Part shown: one piece after another, positions 17,916 to 27,880 of the stretch | How positions within the stretch are numbered: position 1 is the stretch's first letter | How the letters are laid out: each line of letters starts with the position of its first letter | From: Nocardioides sp. 1609 | GTDB lineage: Bacteria; Actinomycetota; Actinomycetes; Propionibacteriales; Nocardioidaceae | NCBI RefSeq assembly: GCF_004522105.1 | Contig: NZ_SPUJ01000003.1 | Span: 186,001-250,000, forward strand | Direction of reading: 5' to 3' | Length of the DNA stretch: 64,000 bases | Made by a program: the position numbers and the translations under genes | Notes under the pieces: model-generated | Told to the model about the DNA's origin: nothing | The model's database searches: none | Seen by the model: the letters and a program-made list of their open reading frames with translations, nothing else

Positions 17916-17934
17916 CTCCCCGTTGGGCGGGGAG
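17916..17934 (-). promoter_or_regulatory. Hairpin sequestering the ribosome site of the ECF/B12 operon
   Basis: On the minus strand CTCCCC pairs with GGGGAG (6 bp, 7-nt loop). GGGGAG is the only good ribosome-binding sequence for the ATG at 17905, 10 bases downstream. A second hairpin (17939-17961, 8-bp stem CGGGTGGG/CCCACCCG) lies between it and the riboswitch. Together they look like a translation-level expression platform. Confidence 0.6.
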
Positions 17935-17961
17935 GCGCCGGGTGGGCGCTGACCCCACCCG

Positions 17962-18125
17962 TAGTCCACGACGGTGTGTTGTGTGTATCTGCTCCACGGG
18001 CCAGTCCGGCTCACCGCGGCGCCGGGGCGCCGCGATCTACGGTTGCGGGTCAGCGCCGGGATCGAACCGGCTTTGAGCACCGCGGAGGTGTGTTCGGTTG
18101 TGGTGCCCGGGCCAGCCGGGCACCG
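17962..18125 (-). promoter_or_regulatory. Variant cobalamin riboswitch upstream of the ECF/surface-protein operon
   Basis: Read on the minus strand, a hairpin GGTGCCCG...CGGGCACC (about 18105-18124) is followed by a core with AAAGCCGG-TTCGAT-CCCGGC, then GCTGACCCGCAACCGT (about 18038-18053), a GC-rich hairpin, and the 3' element GAGCCGGACTGGCC (about 18000-18013). These match, in order, the P4 arm, the CTGxCCCGCAAC core and the GAGCCxGAxxACC element of cobalamin riboswitches, with differences from the nrdA copy (GACCCGCAAC instead of GCCCCGCAGC). The boundaries are approximate. A covariance-model search would settle it. Confidence 0.7.
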
Positions 18126-18301
18126 CAGTGTGCGCCCTGCCGACGCGCCCCTGCAACTCGTCGCTCCACGTCCCCGGCGCACGTCGTCCGAGGTGGGCGC
18201 CGCGCCGCTGCCCGGTCCACGGGCGCCGGGGCCGACCATCCTGCGGGAGGTGGTGCGACCGCGGGGCCGGCCGTTGACTGGGCTCACGAGGAGGTGCCGA
18301 G

Positions 18302-18361
18302 ATGCCAGCCGGGATGTCAGCCGAGACGCCAGCCGAGACGCCGCGACGCGTGGCCGGGTGA
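18302..18361 (+). CDS. 19-residue leader ORF overlapping the carboxylate-amine ligase start
   Basis: An ATG at 18302 sits 5 bases after an excellent ribosome site (GAGGAGGTG, 18288-18296) and encodes MPAGMSAETPAETPRRVAG. Its TGA overlaps the GTG at 18358 (GTGA). The downstream gene has no good ribosome site of its own, so this small ORF probably delivers ribosomes to it by translational coupling. It contains a short repeat (SAETPAETP). No function for the peptide itself is evident. An unrecognised frameshift joining the two frames is the alternative. Confidence 0.5.
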   Translation: MPAGMSAETPAETPRRVAG

Positions 18362-19452
18362 CGCGTGGCGTGCGCAAGGTCGGGGTCGAGGAGGAGCTCT
18401 GGGTCGTCGACCCCGCGTCGCGGCGGGCGGTGCCACGCGCGCCCCAGGTGCTGCGCCTGGCCGACGGCGACGTCGAGCGCGAGCTCTTCCGCCACCAGGT
18501 CGAGATCCACAGCGCCCCGTCCACCGACCTCGACGACGTCGGGCGCGACCTGCGGGCGGCCCGGTCCGGCGCCGGGCAGGCGGCCGAGCGGCTGGACCTG
18601 GCGCTCGTGGCCTCCGCCGTCCCGGTGCTCTCCTCCGACGTCGCCGTCGTCAGCGACGACGACCGGTACCGCGACATGGTCGCGCGCTACGGCGACGTCG
18701 CCCGCTCCGCCGGTACGTGCGGCATGCACGTCCACGTCGACATCGCCTCGGACGACGAGGGCGTGGCCGTCATCGACCGGATCGCGCCGTGGCTGCCGGT
18801 CGTGCTCGCGGTGAGCACGAACTCGCCCTTCGCCGACGGTGGCGACACCTCCTACGCGTCGTGGCGCAGCGAGCAGTGGTCCCGCTGGCCCAGCGCCGGC
18901 CCGACCGACCCCTTCGGCGACGTCGCCGGGTACCGCGCCGCCGCGCAGGCGCTGGTGCGCTCGGGTGCCGCACGCGACGACGCGATGCTCTACTTCGACG
19001 CCCGGCTCGCCGCGGACTACCCGACCGTGGAGGTCCGCGTCGCCGACGTCGCCACCGACCTCGACGACACCCTGCTGGTGGCGGCGCTCGTCCGCGCGCT
19101 GGTGCACACCGCCGCCGGCGGTGCGCTGCCCGCCCTGCCGTGGCGCTCCGAGCTGGTGCGGGCCGCGCGCTGGCGGGCCGCCCGGTACGGCCTCGCCGGC
19201 GACCTGCTGCACCCGGCCCGACCGGACGCCGAGCCCGTCGGCGCCGCCGACGTCCTGACCGACGTCGTGGACGCCGTCCGCGACGCGCTCGACTCAGCCG
19301 GCGACACCGCGCGCGTCGAGGACGGCGTGGCCGGGGTGCTCCGGGGCACCGGCGCCACCCGCCAGCGTGCCGCCCTCGAGCGCACCGGCGACCTCGACGG
19401 CGTCGTCGACGACCTCGTCGCCCGCACCCGCGACTCCTGGAAGGAGCCATGA
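18358..19452 (+). CDS. YbdK-type carboxylate-amine ligase (glutamate-cysteine ligase-like, GCS2 family)
   Basis: 364 aa of the ATP-grasp-like GCS2 fold. Visible motifs are VGVEEELWVVD at the N-terminus, the ELFRHQVEIHS substrate/Mg segment, GMHVHVDI (about 122-129) and the VEVRVADV strand. YbdK proteins have weak gamma-glutamylcysteine ligase activity. Actinobacteria usually make mycothiol and not glutathione, so the real product here could be another gamma-glutamyl amide, for example in ergothioneine-like chemistry. The GTG at 18358 overlaps the leader ORF stop; a GTG at 18370 is possible. The stop overlaps the HAD gene start (ATGATG). Confidence 0.85.
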   Translation: MTRGVRKVGVEEELWVVDPASRRAVPRAPQVLRLADGDVERELFRHQVEIHSAPSTDLDDVGRDLRAARSGAGQAAERLDLALVASAVPVLSSDVAVVSDDDRYRDMVARYGDVARSAGTCGMHVHVDIASDDEGVAVIDRIAPWLPVVLAVSTNSPFADGGDTSYASWRSEQWSRWPSAGPTDPFGDVAGYRAAAQALVRSGAARDDAMLYFDARLAADYPTVEVRVADVATDLDDTLLVAALVRALVHTAAGGALPALPWRSELVRAARWRAARYGLAGDLLHPARPDAEPVGAADVLTDVVDAVRDALDSAGDTARVEDGVAGVLRGTGATRQRAALERTGDLDGVVDDLVARTRDSWKEP

Positions 19453-20126
19453 TGTCCACACCCGAGGTGACCACCGTGGTCCTCGATCTCGACGGCACGC
19501 TCGTCGACTCCGTCTACACCCACGTCCTCGCGTGGCACGCCGCGTTCCAGGACGTCGGCGTCGAGGTGCCCGCCCGCCGGCTCCACCGGCTCATCGGCAT
19601 GGGCGGCGACCGGCTGGTCGCCGAGGCGGCGGGCGACGCCACCGAGCACGCGCTCGGCGACGAGCTCCGCCGGCGCCACCCGCGCCACCTCGACCGGCTG
19701 TTCGGGTCGATCACGCCGACCGACGGCGCCCTCGACCTGCTGGAGGCGATGCGCTCCCGGGGCCTCGACGTCGTCCTGGCCAGCTCCGGTGACCGCGAGA
19801 CCACCGAGCGGCTGCTCGACCTCCTCCCGGGCTCGCGCGAGCTCCTCGGCCGGATCGTGACCGGCGCCGACGCCGAGCTGAGCAAGCCCAGCGGCGAGCT
19901 CGTCGAGGTCGCCCTCGGCGACGCCGAACGCTCGCGCGCCGTCCTCGTCGGCGACGCCGTCTGGGACGTGCGGGCCGCGGCGGACGCCGGCGTCCGGTGC
20001 CTCGCCGTGCTCACCGGCGGCCTGGCCGAGACCGAGCTCCGCGACGCCGGGGCGCACGACGTCGTCGCCGACGCGGCGGCCCTCGCCCGGCGGGTGACGG
20101 AGACCGGGTCGCTCCTCAGGTCGTGA
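19452..20126 (+). CDS. HAD-superfamily phosphatase
   Basis: 224 aa of the beta-phosphoglucomutase/phosphoglycolate-phosphatase type. Motif I is DLDGTLVDS (nucleophile Asp), the helical cap spans about 20-85, motif II is the Ser in ASSGD, motif III the Lys in SKPSGE and motif IV GDAVWDVRAA. Two ATGs occur in tandem (19449 and 19452); the AAGGAG site suits the second (5-base spacing). The first overlaps the stop of the YbdK-type gene, suggesting a two-gene operon. The substrate is unknown; a role in clearing a phosphorylated side product is possible. Confidence 0.85.
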   Translation: MSTPEVTTVVLDLDGTLVDSVYTHVLAWHAAFQDVGVEVPARRLHRLIGMGGDRLVAEAAGDATEHALGDELRRRHPRHLDRLFGSITPTDGALDLLEAMRSRGLDVVLASSGDRETTERLLDLLPGSRELLGRIVTGADAELSKPSGELVEVALGDAERSRAVLVGDAVWDVRAAADAGVRCLAVLTGGLAETELRDAGAHDVVADAAALARRVTETGSLLRS

Positions 20127-20194
20127 GGTCCTCGGCCGGCGCCGGCGGGTCGCACGTCGAGACGGCTTGCCCGGCACCGGAGCCGTCCGGCTAG

Positions 20195-22057
<1,863 letters not shown>

Positions 22058-22082
22058 CCCACCCGCGCGGACGCGCGGCCGC

Positions 22083-22316
22083 TCAGCCGGCCGCGCGTCC
22101 GCCGCGGCGCTCGAGGGCCCACTCGATCGCGTGCTCCCGCTTCTCGACGCCGATCTTGCGGTAGGCCGAGCGGATGAACGACTTGATCGAGTTCGGCGAG
22201 AGTGCGGTGGTCTCCGCGATCTGCTTGTTGCTGAGCCCCTCCGCGATCAGGTCGATCATCTCGGCCTCCCGTGGCGTGAGCGAGTCCTGGTCGGGCGTGG
22301 GTCCTTGCTGGTGCAC
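22083..22316 (-). CDS. Stand-alone LuxR-type helix-turn-helix protein
   Basis: Only 77 aa: a short N-tail and then a complete LuxR/GerE HTH (LTPREAEMIDLIAEGLSNKQIAE...SIKSFIRSAYRKIGV). The GTG at 22316 has GGGGAG five bases upstream. No receiver or sensory domain is present and the upstream frame contains none, so it is a genuine orphan DNA-binding domain and not a truncated response regulator. It lies 71 bases downstream of the Nramp gene on the same strand and may be co-transcribed. It could act as a dimer with a partner or as a small activator; targets are unknown. Confidence 0.8.
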   Translation of the reverse strand: MHQQGPTPDQDSLTPREAEMIDLIAEGLSNKQIAETTALSPNSIKSFIRSAYRKIGVEKREHAIEWALERRGGRAAG

Positions 22317-22387
22317 GGTCTCTCCCCAGGGTCGTCGGTCACGCGAGCACCAGGGGTTCGTCGCCGCGGCCCCGACGGATGGCCCGC

Positions 22388-23620
22388 TCAGGCGAAGGTC
22401 AGGTAGACCAGGGTGAGGTTCAGCGCGATGACCACCGCCGCCACCGCCCACGCCACCTGCGTGGTGACCCCTCGGTTGACCAGGCGGCCCATCACGTCGG
22501 GACGCCTCGTGAAGAGGATCAGCGGCACCAGGGCGAACGGGATGCCGAAGGACAGCACGACCTGGGAGACCACCAGCGCCCGCGTCGGGTCGACCCCCAG
22601 GGCCAGGACGACGAGCGCCGGTGCGAGCGCGACGAGGCGGCGCACCACCAGCGGCATCCGGACCTCGAGGAAGCCCTCCATCACGACCTGGCCGGAGAGC
22701 GTGCCGACGCTGGACGAGGCGAACCCGGAGGCCAGCAGGGCGAGGGCGAAGAGGAGTGCGGCGGCGGGTCCGAGAGCGGCACCCAGCCCGGCGTGCGCAC
22801 CCTCGATCGTGGTCACGGGATCGCCGCCGCGCAGCACCGAGGCCGCGACGACGAGCAGCGCCAGGTTCATCAGCCCGGCGATCGTCATCGCGACGACGAC
22901 GTCGGTGCGCTGGCTGCGGAGCAGCGCGAGTCGCTGGCCCTCCGTCGTGCGCACGTAGCGCCGGCTGGTCAGCGCCCCGTGCAGGTAGATCGCGTGCGGC
23001 ATGACGGTGGCCCCGAGCATGCCCGCGGCGAGCAGCACGCTGTCGCTGCCCTCGAACCTCGGGACGGTGCCGTCGAGCAGCGCCAGCGGTTCGAGCCCGC
23101 TGCGCAGGACGTCGTACAGGAAGCCCACGAGGATCACCAGCAGCAGGCCGGTGATGGCGATCTCGAACGGACGGTGACCGCGGGTCTGCAGGGCCAGCAG
23201 CCCGAACGCGACGCCGGCGGTGATCAGGCCGCCCGCGAGCAGCGGGATGTCGAAGAGCAGCCTGAGGGCGATGGCGCCGCCGACCACCTCGGCCAGGTCG
23301 GTGGCGATGGCCACCAGCTCGCCCTGCACCCACAGGCCCCGGGTGACCGGGCGCGGGAAGTGCTCGCGGCACAGGGCGGGCAGGCTGCGGCCGGTGGCGA
23401 TGCCGGCCTTGGCCGACAGGTACTGGATGAGCATCGCCATCAGGTTGCTGACGACGGCGACCCAGACCAGCAGGTAGCCGAAGGTCGAGCCGGCCGTGAC
23501 GTTGGTGGCGAAGTTGCCCGGGTCGACGTAGGCGATGGCGGTGACGAACGCGGGCCCGAGCAGCGGGAGGGGACCGCGGACGCGGGCCCGGGCCTCGACC
23601 TTCGGGGACTGCTGGTACAC
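22388..23620 (-). CDS. mntH: Nramp-family divalent metal (Mn2+/Fe2+) transporter
   Basis: 410 aa with about 11 transmembrane helices. The metal-binding motifs of the family are intact: DPGNFATN in helix 1 (Asp and Asn ligands) and MPHAIYLHGAL in helix 6 (Met and His ligands). It imports Mn2+, or Fe2+, with protons. The start is the GTG at 23620, where the weak ribosome site leaves some doubt. No clear MntR or DtxR box is seen upstream. The neighbouring small LuxR-type protein may belong to the same unit. A Mn importer would suit the Mn/Fe cofactor predicted for NrdB elsewhere in this window, but this is only suggestive. Confidence 0.9.
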   Translation of the reverse strand: MYQQSPKVEARARVRGPLPLLGPAFVTAIAYVDPGNFATNVTAGSTFGYLLVWVAVVSNLMAMLIQYLSAKAGIATGRSLPALCREHFPRPVTRGLWVQGELVAIATDLAEVVGGAIALRLLFDIPLLAGGLITAGVAFGLLALQTRGHRPFEIAITGLLLVILVGFLYDVLRSGLEPLALLDGTVPRFEGSDSVLLAAGMLGATVMPHAIYLHGALTSRRYVRTTEGQRLALLRSQRTDVVVAMTIAGLMNLALLVVAASVLRGGDPVTTIEGAHAGLGAALGPAAALLFALALLASGFASSSVGTLSGQVVMEGFLEVRMPLVVRRLVALAPALVVLALGVDPTRALVVSQVVLSFGIPFALVPLILFTRRPDVMGRLVNRGVTTQVAWAVAAVVIALNLTLVYLTFA

Positions 23621-24034
23621 GCAGGAGCTCGATTTCGTCGTCGGGCGAGGAGGGGGACGTCAACAGGGGAGGAGCGCGCCGGACACGTCGCCCGGGAGTC
23701 AATGAAGCGCCGATCCGTGTTCGGCGCAACACCCTCGCCGGATTGCCTGTCGGCGCTGCTTCACCCCGTCGGATGGAATCGCGGCACGGCCGATCGGGGG
23801 TGGTGACACCGACGGGACCGAGGTGCTTCCGTTGAGGAAGTCGGGTGACTCGTCACCGTCCCCTCGGCGCCCTCGGCGCAGGAAATGAGGCTGACCACCG
23901 CCGCCGGTCGTTGCGGTCGGAGCACGGACCGAGCCCTGCCGAGAACGGCAGGGCAGGGCGTGACAGCCCGGCCGCGGACGAGCGCGCCCGAACTCAACGC
24001 GATCCAGGTCGCACTCACCGCGAAGGAGCACCAC
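23621..24034 (+). other. 414-base intergenic region between divergent genes, one hairpin
   Basis: It separates the Nramp and ferritin-like genes and must hold both promoters. I see no convincing ORF. One perfect 9-bp hairpin with an AGAA loop (GCCCTGCCG/CGGCAGGGC, 23933-23954) lies 80 bases before the ferritin-like start and may belong to its leader. Confidence 0.6.
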
Positions 24035-24976
24035 ATGTTCGGCAAGACAGTCGTCAAGCAGATGATCGAGCGCAGTTCCGAGAACGAGGCCGACCGTCGG
24101 CTCTTCCTCAAGTCCGCCGGCGTCGGCGGGCTCGGCGTGCTCGGCGCGGGCGCCCTCGGCGGGATCCTCCCGGACTCGGCCTCGGCCGCGGCCGCGGCGG
24201 CACCGAGCGACGGTGCGATCCTCAACTTCGCCCTCAACCTCGAGTACCTCGAGGCGGAGTTCTACCAGCAGGCCGCGTTCGGCAGGAGCCTCTCGGACAA
24301 GCTCACGTCCGGCAAGGGCGACAAGGGTGGCGTGACGGGCGGCCGTGAGGTCAGCTTCGCCACGCCGGCGATCCGCAGCTACGCCCGCGAGATCGCGATG
24401 GACGAGCTCGACCACGTCCGGTTCCTGCGCACGGCGCTGGGCGGGGCCAAGGTGGCCCGACCGCAGATCAACCTGCGGCAGAGCTTCACCGCGGCGGCCC
24501 GGGCGGCCGGGTTGATCGGTGCGGGCCAGACGTTCGACCCGTTCGCCAACGAGAACAACTTCCTGCTGGCCGCGTTCATCTTCGAGGACGTCGGCGTGAC
24601 CGCCTACAAGGGGGCCGCGCCGCTCATCACCAACAAGACGTACCTGGACGCCTCGGCCGGCATCCTCGCCGTCGAGGCCTACCACGCAGGCATCGTCAGG
24701 ACGCTGCTGGCCACCAAGGGGCTGAACAAGGAGGCCGGTGCTATCTCCGACGCCCGCGACTCGCTCGACGGCCGCAAGAGCCTCGACCAGGGCATCGGCC
24801 GCAAGAAGTGGCTGTCGAACCTGGTCCCGACCGACCGGAACGGCATCGCCTTCTCCCGGACGCCCGGCCAGGTGCTCAACATCGTGTACCTGACCCCGGA
24901 GAAGTCGCGGAAGGGCGGGTTCTACCCGCGCGGGGTCAACGGCAGCATCAACACCTCGGGCAACAACGCGGGCTGA
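24035..24976 (+). CDS. Tat-exported ferritin-like domain protein (desiccation-related family)
   Basis: 313 aa. The N-terminus carries a twin-arginine signal (DRRLFLKSAGVGG, then a hydrophobic stretch and ASAAA). It is followed by a four-helix ferritin-like domain with acidic and His residues in LEYLEAEFYQQ (about 70-80), MDELDHVRFLR (about 127-137), FIFEDVGVTAY and VEAYHAGIVR, the expected di-metal carboxylate pattern. It belongs to the Dessication_associated/ferritin_2 type found in actinobacteria and deinococci; a periplasmic or surface role in oxidative or desiccation stress is proposed for the family. The ATG at 24035 has AAGGAG 6 bases upstream. The C-terminal Gly/Asn tail is unusual. 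Confidence 0.85.
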   Translation: MFGKTVVKQMIERSSENEADRRLFLKSAGVGGLGVLGAGALGGILPDSASAAAAAAPSDGAILNFALNLEYLEAEFYQQAAFGRSLSDKLTSGKGDKGGVTGGREVSFATPAIRSYAREIAMDELDHVRFLRTALGGAKVARPQINLRQSFTAAARAAGLIGAGQTFDPFANENNFLLAAFIFEDVGVTAYKGAAPLITNKTYLDASAGILAVEAYHAGIVRTLLATKGLNKEAGAISDARDSLDGRKSLDQGIGRKKWLSNLVPTDRNGIAFSRTPGQVLNIVYLTPEKSRKGGFYPRGVNGSINTSGNNAG

Positions 24977-25036
24977 GTGTCCGGAACGTCGAACGGCGTC
25001 CGTGGGGACCGCCCGTCGGTGTCGTAGCCTGCCCCC

Positions 25037-25933
25037 ATGCTGGTCTCCGAGCGCATCGGTCAGTTCTTCCTCGAGAGCGGGTCGGGCCGCGACCGCCTCG
25101 AGTACACCGAGTACGGCGGCGGCGACGCCTGGGTGGTGCTGCTCCCCGGACAGCTGTTGCCGCGCCGGATGCAGCAGCCGCTCGCGCGGGCGCTGGCCGC
25201 CGAGGGCATGCACGTCGTCACCCTCGACCTGCTCGGCCACGGTCGCTCCGACCGGCCCGCCGACCCGCTGGTCTACTCGATGACGGCGTTCGGCGAGCAG
25301 GTCGTCGCGCTGCTCGACCACCTCGGCGCACCCGAGGCGGTGATCGGCGGGACGTCGCTCGGTGCCAACGCCTCGCTCGAGGTCGCCGCGATCGCGCCCG
25401 AGCGGGTGCGCGGGCTGCTCCTGGAGATGCCCGTCCTCGACAACGCCGTCGAGGCGGGCATCCTGGTGTGCGCGCCGCTGATGTTCGCCGCTCGGTTCCT
25501 CCCGTTCACGGTGACCGCGCTGCGCCGGGCCACCAGGCCGGTGCCGCGCGGACTGGTGCCCTTCTGGGCCGGGATCGCGCTCGACGCCTGCAACCAGCGC
25601 CCCGACGCGATGGGCGCCGTCGTCCACGGGGTGTTCTTCGGCCGGATGGCGCCGTCGTCGAAGCAGCGCCGCGCGATGACCATGCCGGCGCTGGTGGTCG
25701 GGCACCCCTCCGACCCGATCCACCCGGCCGCCGACGCGGCGATGCTCGCCGAGGAGATGCCGGACGCGCGGTTCGTCCGCGCCCACCACATCCTGGAGTG
25801 GCGGTTCTGGCCGGAGCGGCTCGACCGCGAGGCCGTCGCGTTCGCGCAGGGCTGCTGGGCCCCGGCGTCGCGGACGGCGTCCGGCCCGGTCCGGGGGCCG
25901 CGGCGTGCGCGGCGTACCGGCTCGGTCACCTGA
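25037..25933 (+). CDS. Alpha/beta-fold hydrolase
   Basis: 298 aa. The order oxyanion LLPGQLLP, strand-turn LDLLGHGRSDRP, nucleophile elbow GTSLGA (Ser about 111), acid region LVVGHPSDPIHP and a late His in RAHHILEW makes a complete catalytic triad plausible. A 60-residue cap lies between 140 and 200. No signal peptide. The C-terminal 30 residues are Arg-rich and may be disordered. The substrate is unknown. It lies 20 bases upstream of recO on the same strand. Confidence 0.82.
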   Translation: MLVSERIGQFFLESGSGRDRLEYTEYGGGDAWVVLLPGQLLPRRMQQPLARALAAEGMHVVTLDLLGHGRSDRPADPLVYSMTAFGEQVVALLDHLGAPEAVIGGTSLGANASLEVAAIAPERVRGLLLEMPVLDNAVEAGILVCAPLMFAARFLPFTVTALRRATRPVPRGLVPFWAGIALDACNQRPDAMGAVVHGVFFGRMAPSSKQRRAMTMPALVVGHPSDPIHPAADAAMLAEEMPDARFVRAHHILEWRFWPERLDREAVAFAQGCWAPASRTASGPVRGPRRARRTGSVT

Positions 25934-25952
25934 GCCCTGTCAGACTGGGTCG

Positions 25953-26681
25953 GTGCCCGTCTACCGCGACGAGGCGGTCGTGCTGCGCACCCACAAGCTG
26001 GGCGAGGCCGACCGCATCATCACCCTGCTGACCCGGCACCACGGACGGGTCCGGGCGGTCGCGAAGGGCGTGCGGCGCACGTCGTCGAAGTTCGGGTCGC
26101 GGCTCGAGCCGTTCACGCACGTCGACCTCCAGCTCGCCGAGGGCCGCTCCCTCGACATCGTCACGCAGGCCGAGACCCGGTCGTTGTTCCACGCCGGCCT
26201 CGGCAACGACTACGAGCGCTACACCTCCGGCACCGCGATGCTCGAGACCGCCGAGCGGCTGGTCACCGAGGAGAAGGAACCGGCGCTGCAGCAGTTCCTG
26301 CTCCTCGTCGGCGGGCTGAGGGCCCTCGCCCTGCCCGAACGACGGCCCGGCCAGGTGCTCGACTCCTACCTGCTGCGCTCGCTCGCCGTCGCCGGCTGGG
26401 CGCCGTCGTTCGACGGGTGCGCGCACTGCGGCCGCGAGGGTCCGCACCGTTGGTTCAACCCGTCGATGGGCGGCGTCCTGTGCAGCACCTGCCGGGTGCC
26501 CGGCTCGGCCGCCCCGGCCCCCGAGGCGCTGGTGCTGATGGGTGCCCTGCTCGCCGGCGACTGGGGGCACGTCGACGCCGCCGATCCGCGCCACCTGCGC
26601 GAGGCCAGCGGCCTCATCTCGGCGTTCCTCTCCTGGCACCTCGAGCGGCAGCTGCGCTCGATGGAGCACGTCGAGCGGTAG
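25953..26681 (+). CDS. recO: DNA repair protein RecO
   Basis: 242 aa RecFOR-pathway protein that loads RecA onto SSB-coated gaps. The N-terminal OB fold (1-80: [34 protein letters not shown]) is followed by the helical C-domain with a zinc site, CAHCG and CSTC (about 152-178). The start is the GTG at 25953. It is followed 28 bases later by uppS, a common actinobacterial arrangement. Confidence 0.96.
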   Translation: MPVYRDEAVVLRTHKLGEADRIITLLTRHHGRVRAVAKGVRRTSSKFGSRLEPFTHVDLQLAEGRSLDIVTQAETRSLFHAGLGNDYERYTSGTAMLETAERLVTEEKEPALQQFLLLVGGLRALALPERRPGQVLDSYLLRSLAVAGWAPSFDGCAHCGREGPHRWFNPSMGGVLCSTCRVPGSAAPAPEALVLMGALLAGDWGHVDAADPRHLREASGLISAFLSWHLERQLRSMEHVER

Positions 26682-26709
26682 GCCGCCCGCCCGTCTAGGG
26701 TGGGCGATC

Positions 26710-27474
26710 GTGAAGCGCGCCGTCCGACCACCCACGCCGCACCCGACCGGGGCGCGGCCGCCGGAGCTCCCGAAGGAGCTCGTGCCGCGGCACGTCGCCA
26801 TCGTGATGGACGGCAACGGCCGGTGGGCCAAGGACCGCGGCCTGCCCCGCACCCGGGGTCACGAGATGGGCGAGGCGTCGCTGTTCGACGTCGTCGAGGG
26901 CGCGATCGAGATCGGCGTCCGGGCGATCTCCGCCTACGCCTTCTCCACCGAGAACTGGACCCGCTCGCCCGACGAGGTGCGCTTCCTCATGGGCTTCAAC
27001 CGCGACGTGATCCGGCGCCGGCGCGACCAGATGCACGAGCTCGGCGTCCGGGTCCGCTGGGCCGGCCGTGCCCCGCGCCTGTGGAAGTCGGTGATCAAGG
27101 AGCTCCAGGTCGCCGAGGAGCTGACCCGCGGCAACGACGTCCTCACGCTCACCATGTGCGTCAACTACGGCGGCCGCGCCGAGCTCGCCGACGCCGCCCG
27201 CTCCATCGCCCGCGAGGTCGCCGCCGGCCGGCTGAACCCCGACAAGGTCGACGAGAAGACCTTCGCCAAGCACCTGTACGTCCCCGAGGTCTCCGACGCC
27301 GACATGATCTGGCGCACCTCGGGGGAGCAGCGGCTGTCCAACTACATGCTCTGGCAGGCCGCGTACGCCGAGATGGTCTTCACCGACGTCCTCTGGCCCG
27401 ACGTCGACCGGCTCGCGCTGTGGCGGGCGATCGAGATCTACGCCGAGCGGGACCGCCGCTACGGGAGGGCGTGA
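26710..27474 (+). CDS. uppS: Isoprenyl (di-trans, poly-cis decaprenyl/undecaprenyl) diphosphate synthase
   Basis: 254 aa cis-prenyltransferase that makes the polyprenyl carrier for peptidoglycan and arabinogalactan-type polymers. Conserved regions are present: [17 protein letters not shown] (catalytic Asp), [30 protein letters not shown] and [19 protein letters not shown]. The GTG start at 26710 follows a GGGTGGG-type site. Linked to recO. dxs, which supplies its isoprenoid precursors, lies at the end of the window. Confidence 0.96.
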   Translation: MKRAVRPPTPHPTGARPPELPKELVPRHVAIVMDGNGRWAKDRGLPRTRGHEMGEASLFDVVEGAIEIGVRAISAYAFSTENWTRSPDEVRFLMGFNRDVIRRRRDQMHELGVRVRWAGRAPRLWKSVIKELQVAEELTRGNDVLTLTMCVNYGGRAELADAARSIAREVAAGRLNPDKVDEKTFAKHLYVPEVSDADMIWRTSGEQRLSNYMLWQAAYAEMVFTDVLWPDVDRLALWRAIEIYAERDRRYGRA

Positions 27475-27515
27475 GGAGGGACCCAGGAGCGCAGCGACTG
27501 GGTGCCCTCCTCGAG

Positions 27516-27577
27516 GGTGGTCGAGCAAGCCGTCGTGGTGCGAGCCTGCGAGCACCACGAACCGGCGTGTCGAGACC
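27516..27577 (+). repeat. Dispersed intergenic palindromic repeat, copy A
   Basis: A 62-bp element bounded by GGTGGTCGAGCAAGC and GTGTCGAGACC, whose ends are imperfect inverted repeats. Its internal hairpin CGTGGTGC/GCACCACG is perfect. It is the same length as copy D at 40879-40940, with only six differences, most of them in the hairpin arms. It sits between uppS and a small minus-strand ORF. Confidence 0.8.
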
Positions 27578-27639
27578 CCGCGAGCGGACACGGGGCCGTG
27601 GGAAGACCCCGCGAGCGGGACGCGGGACCGCCGGAGTGC

Positions 27640-27777
27640 TCAGCCGCCGGCGTTCCGGACGAACCAGCCGTCCTCGACGAGCACCATGGCGGGCTCGAGG
27701 ATCGGCTCGTCCTCGGAGGTGACGGTGTCCTCGAGCCGGACTTGCTCCGGGAGGCGGGCGAACCTGGGCTCGGTCAT
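27640..27777 (-). CDS. Small acidic hypothetical protein
   Basis: 45 aa, ATG at 27777, beginning MTEPRFARLPEQVRLEDTV and ending GWFVRNAGG. It is acidic with no membrane segment. The ribosome site is weak (CAGGGC). Codon use and a clean stop between intergenic repeats make it plausible; the sequence has the look of a small conserved actinobacterial protein, but I cannot name a family. Confidence 0.5.
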   Translation of the reverse strand: MTEPRFARLPEQVRLEDTVTSEDEPILEPAMVLVEDGWFVRNAGG

Positions 27778-27860
27778 GCCCTGACGGTACGCCGGGCCGG
27801 GTGGGTCGGCCAGGGGCGGCGGCGATTCCTGGTCGCGTTCCTGGGATCGCTCGGTCGTGC

Positions 27861-27880
27861 CGCTTGCTCGACCACCATCG
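27861..27880 (-). repeat. Dispersed repeat, partial copy B
   Basis: Carries the left end GGTGGTCGAGCAAGCG (minus strand) of the intergenic repeat family, joined directly to a hairpin at the 3' end of the znu operon. The right end (TCGAGACC) is not present. Confidence 0.65.

Noticed and set aside
14492..18076. A 1194-codon open frame on the plus strand, antisense to the surface-protein genes
   Set aside because: Its product is Arg/Gly/Ala-rich with no domains. It mirrors the codon bias of the minus-strand genes, which have signal peptides, domains and coupled overlaps.
18302..18372. Frameshift joining the 19-codon ORF to the YbdK-type ligase
   Set aside because: The GTGA overlap and the intact family N-terminus (VGVEEEL) directly after the GTG make a separate leader more economical; kept only as an alternative.
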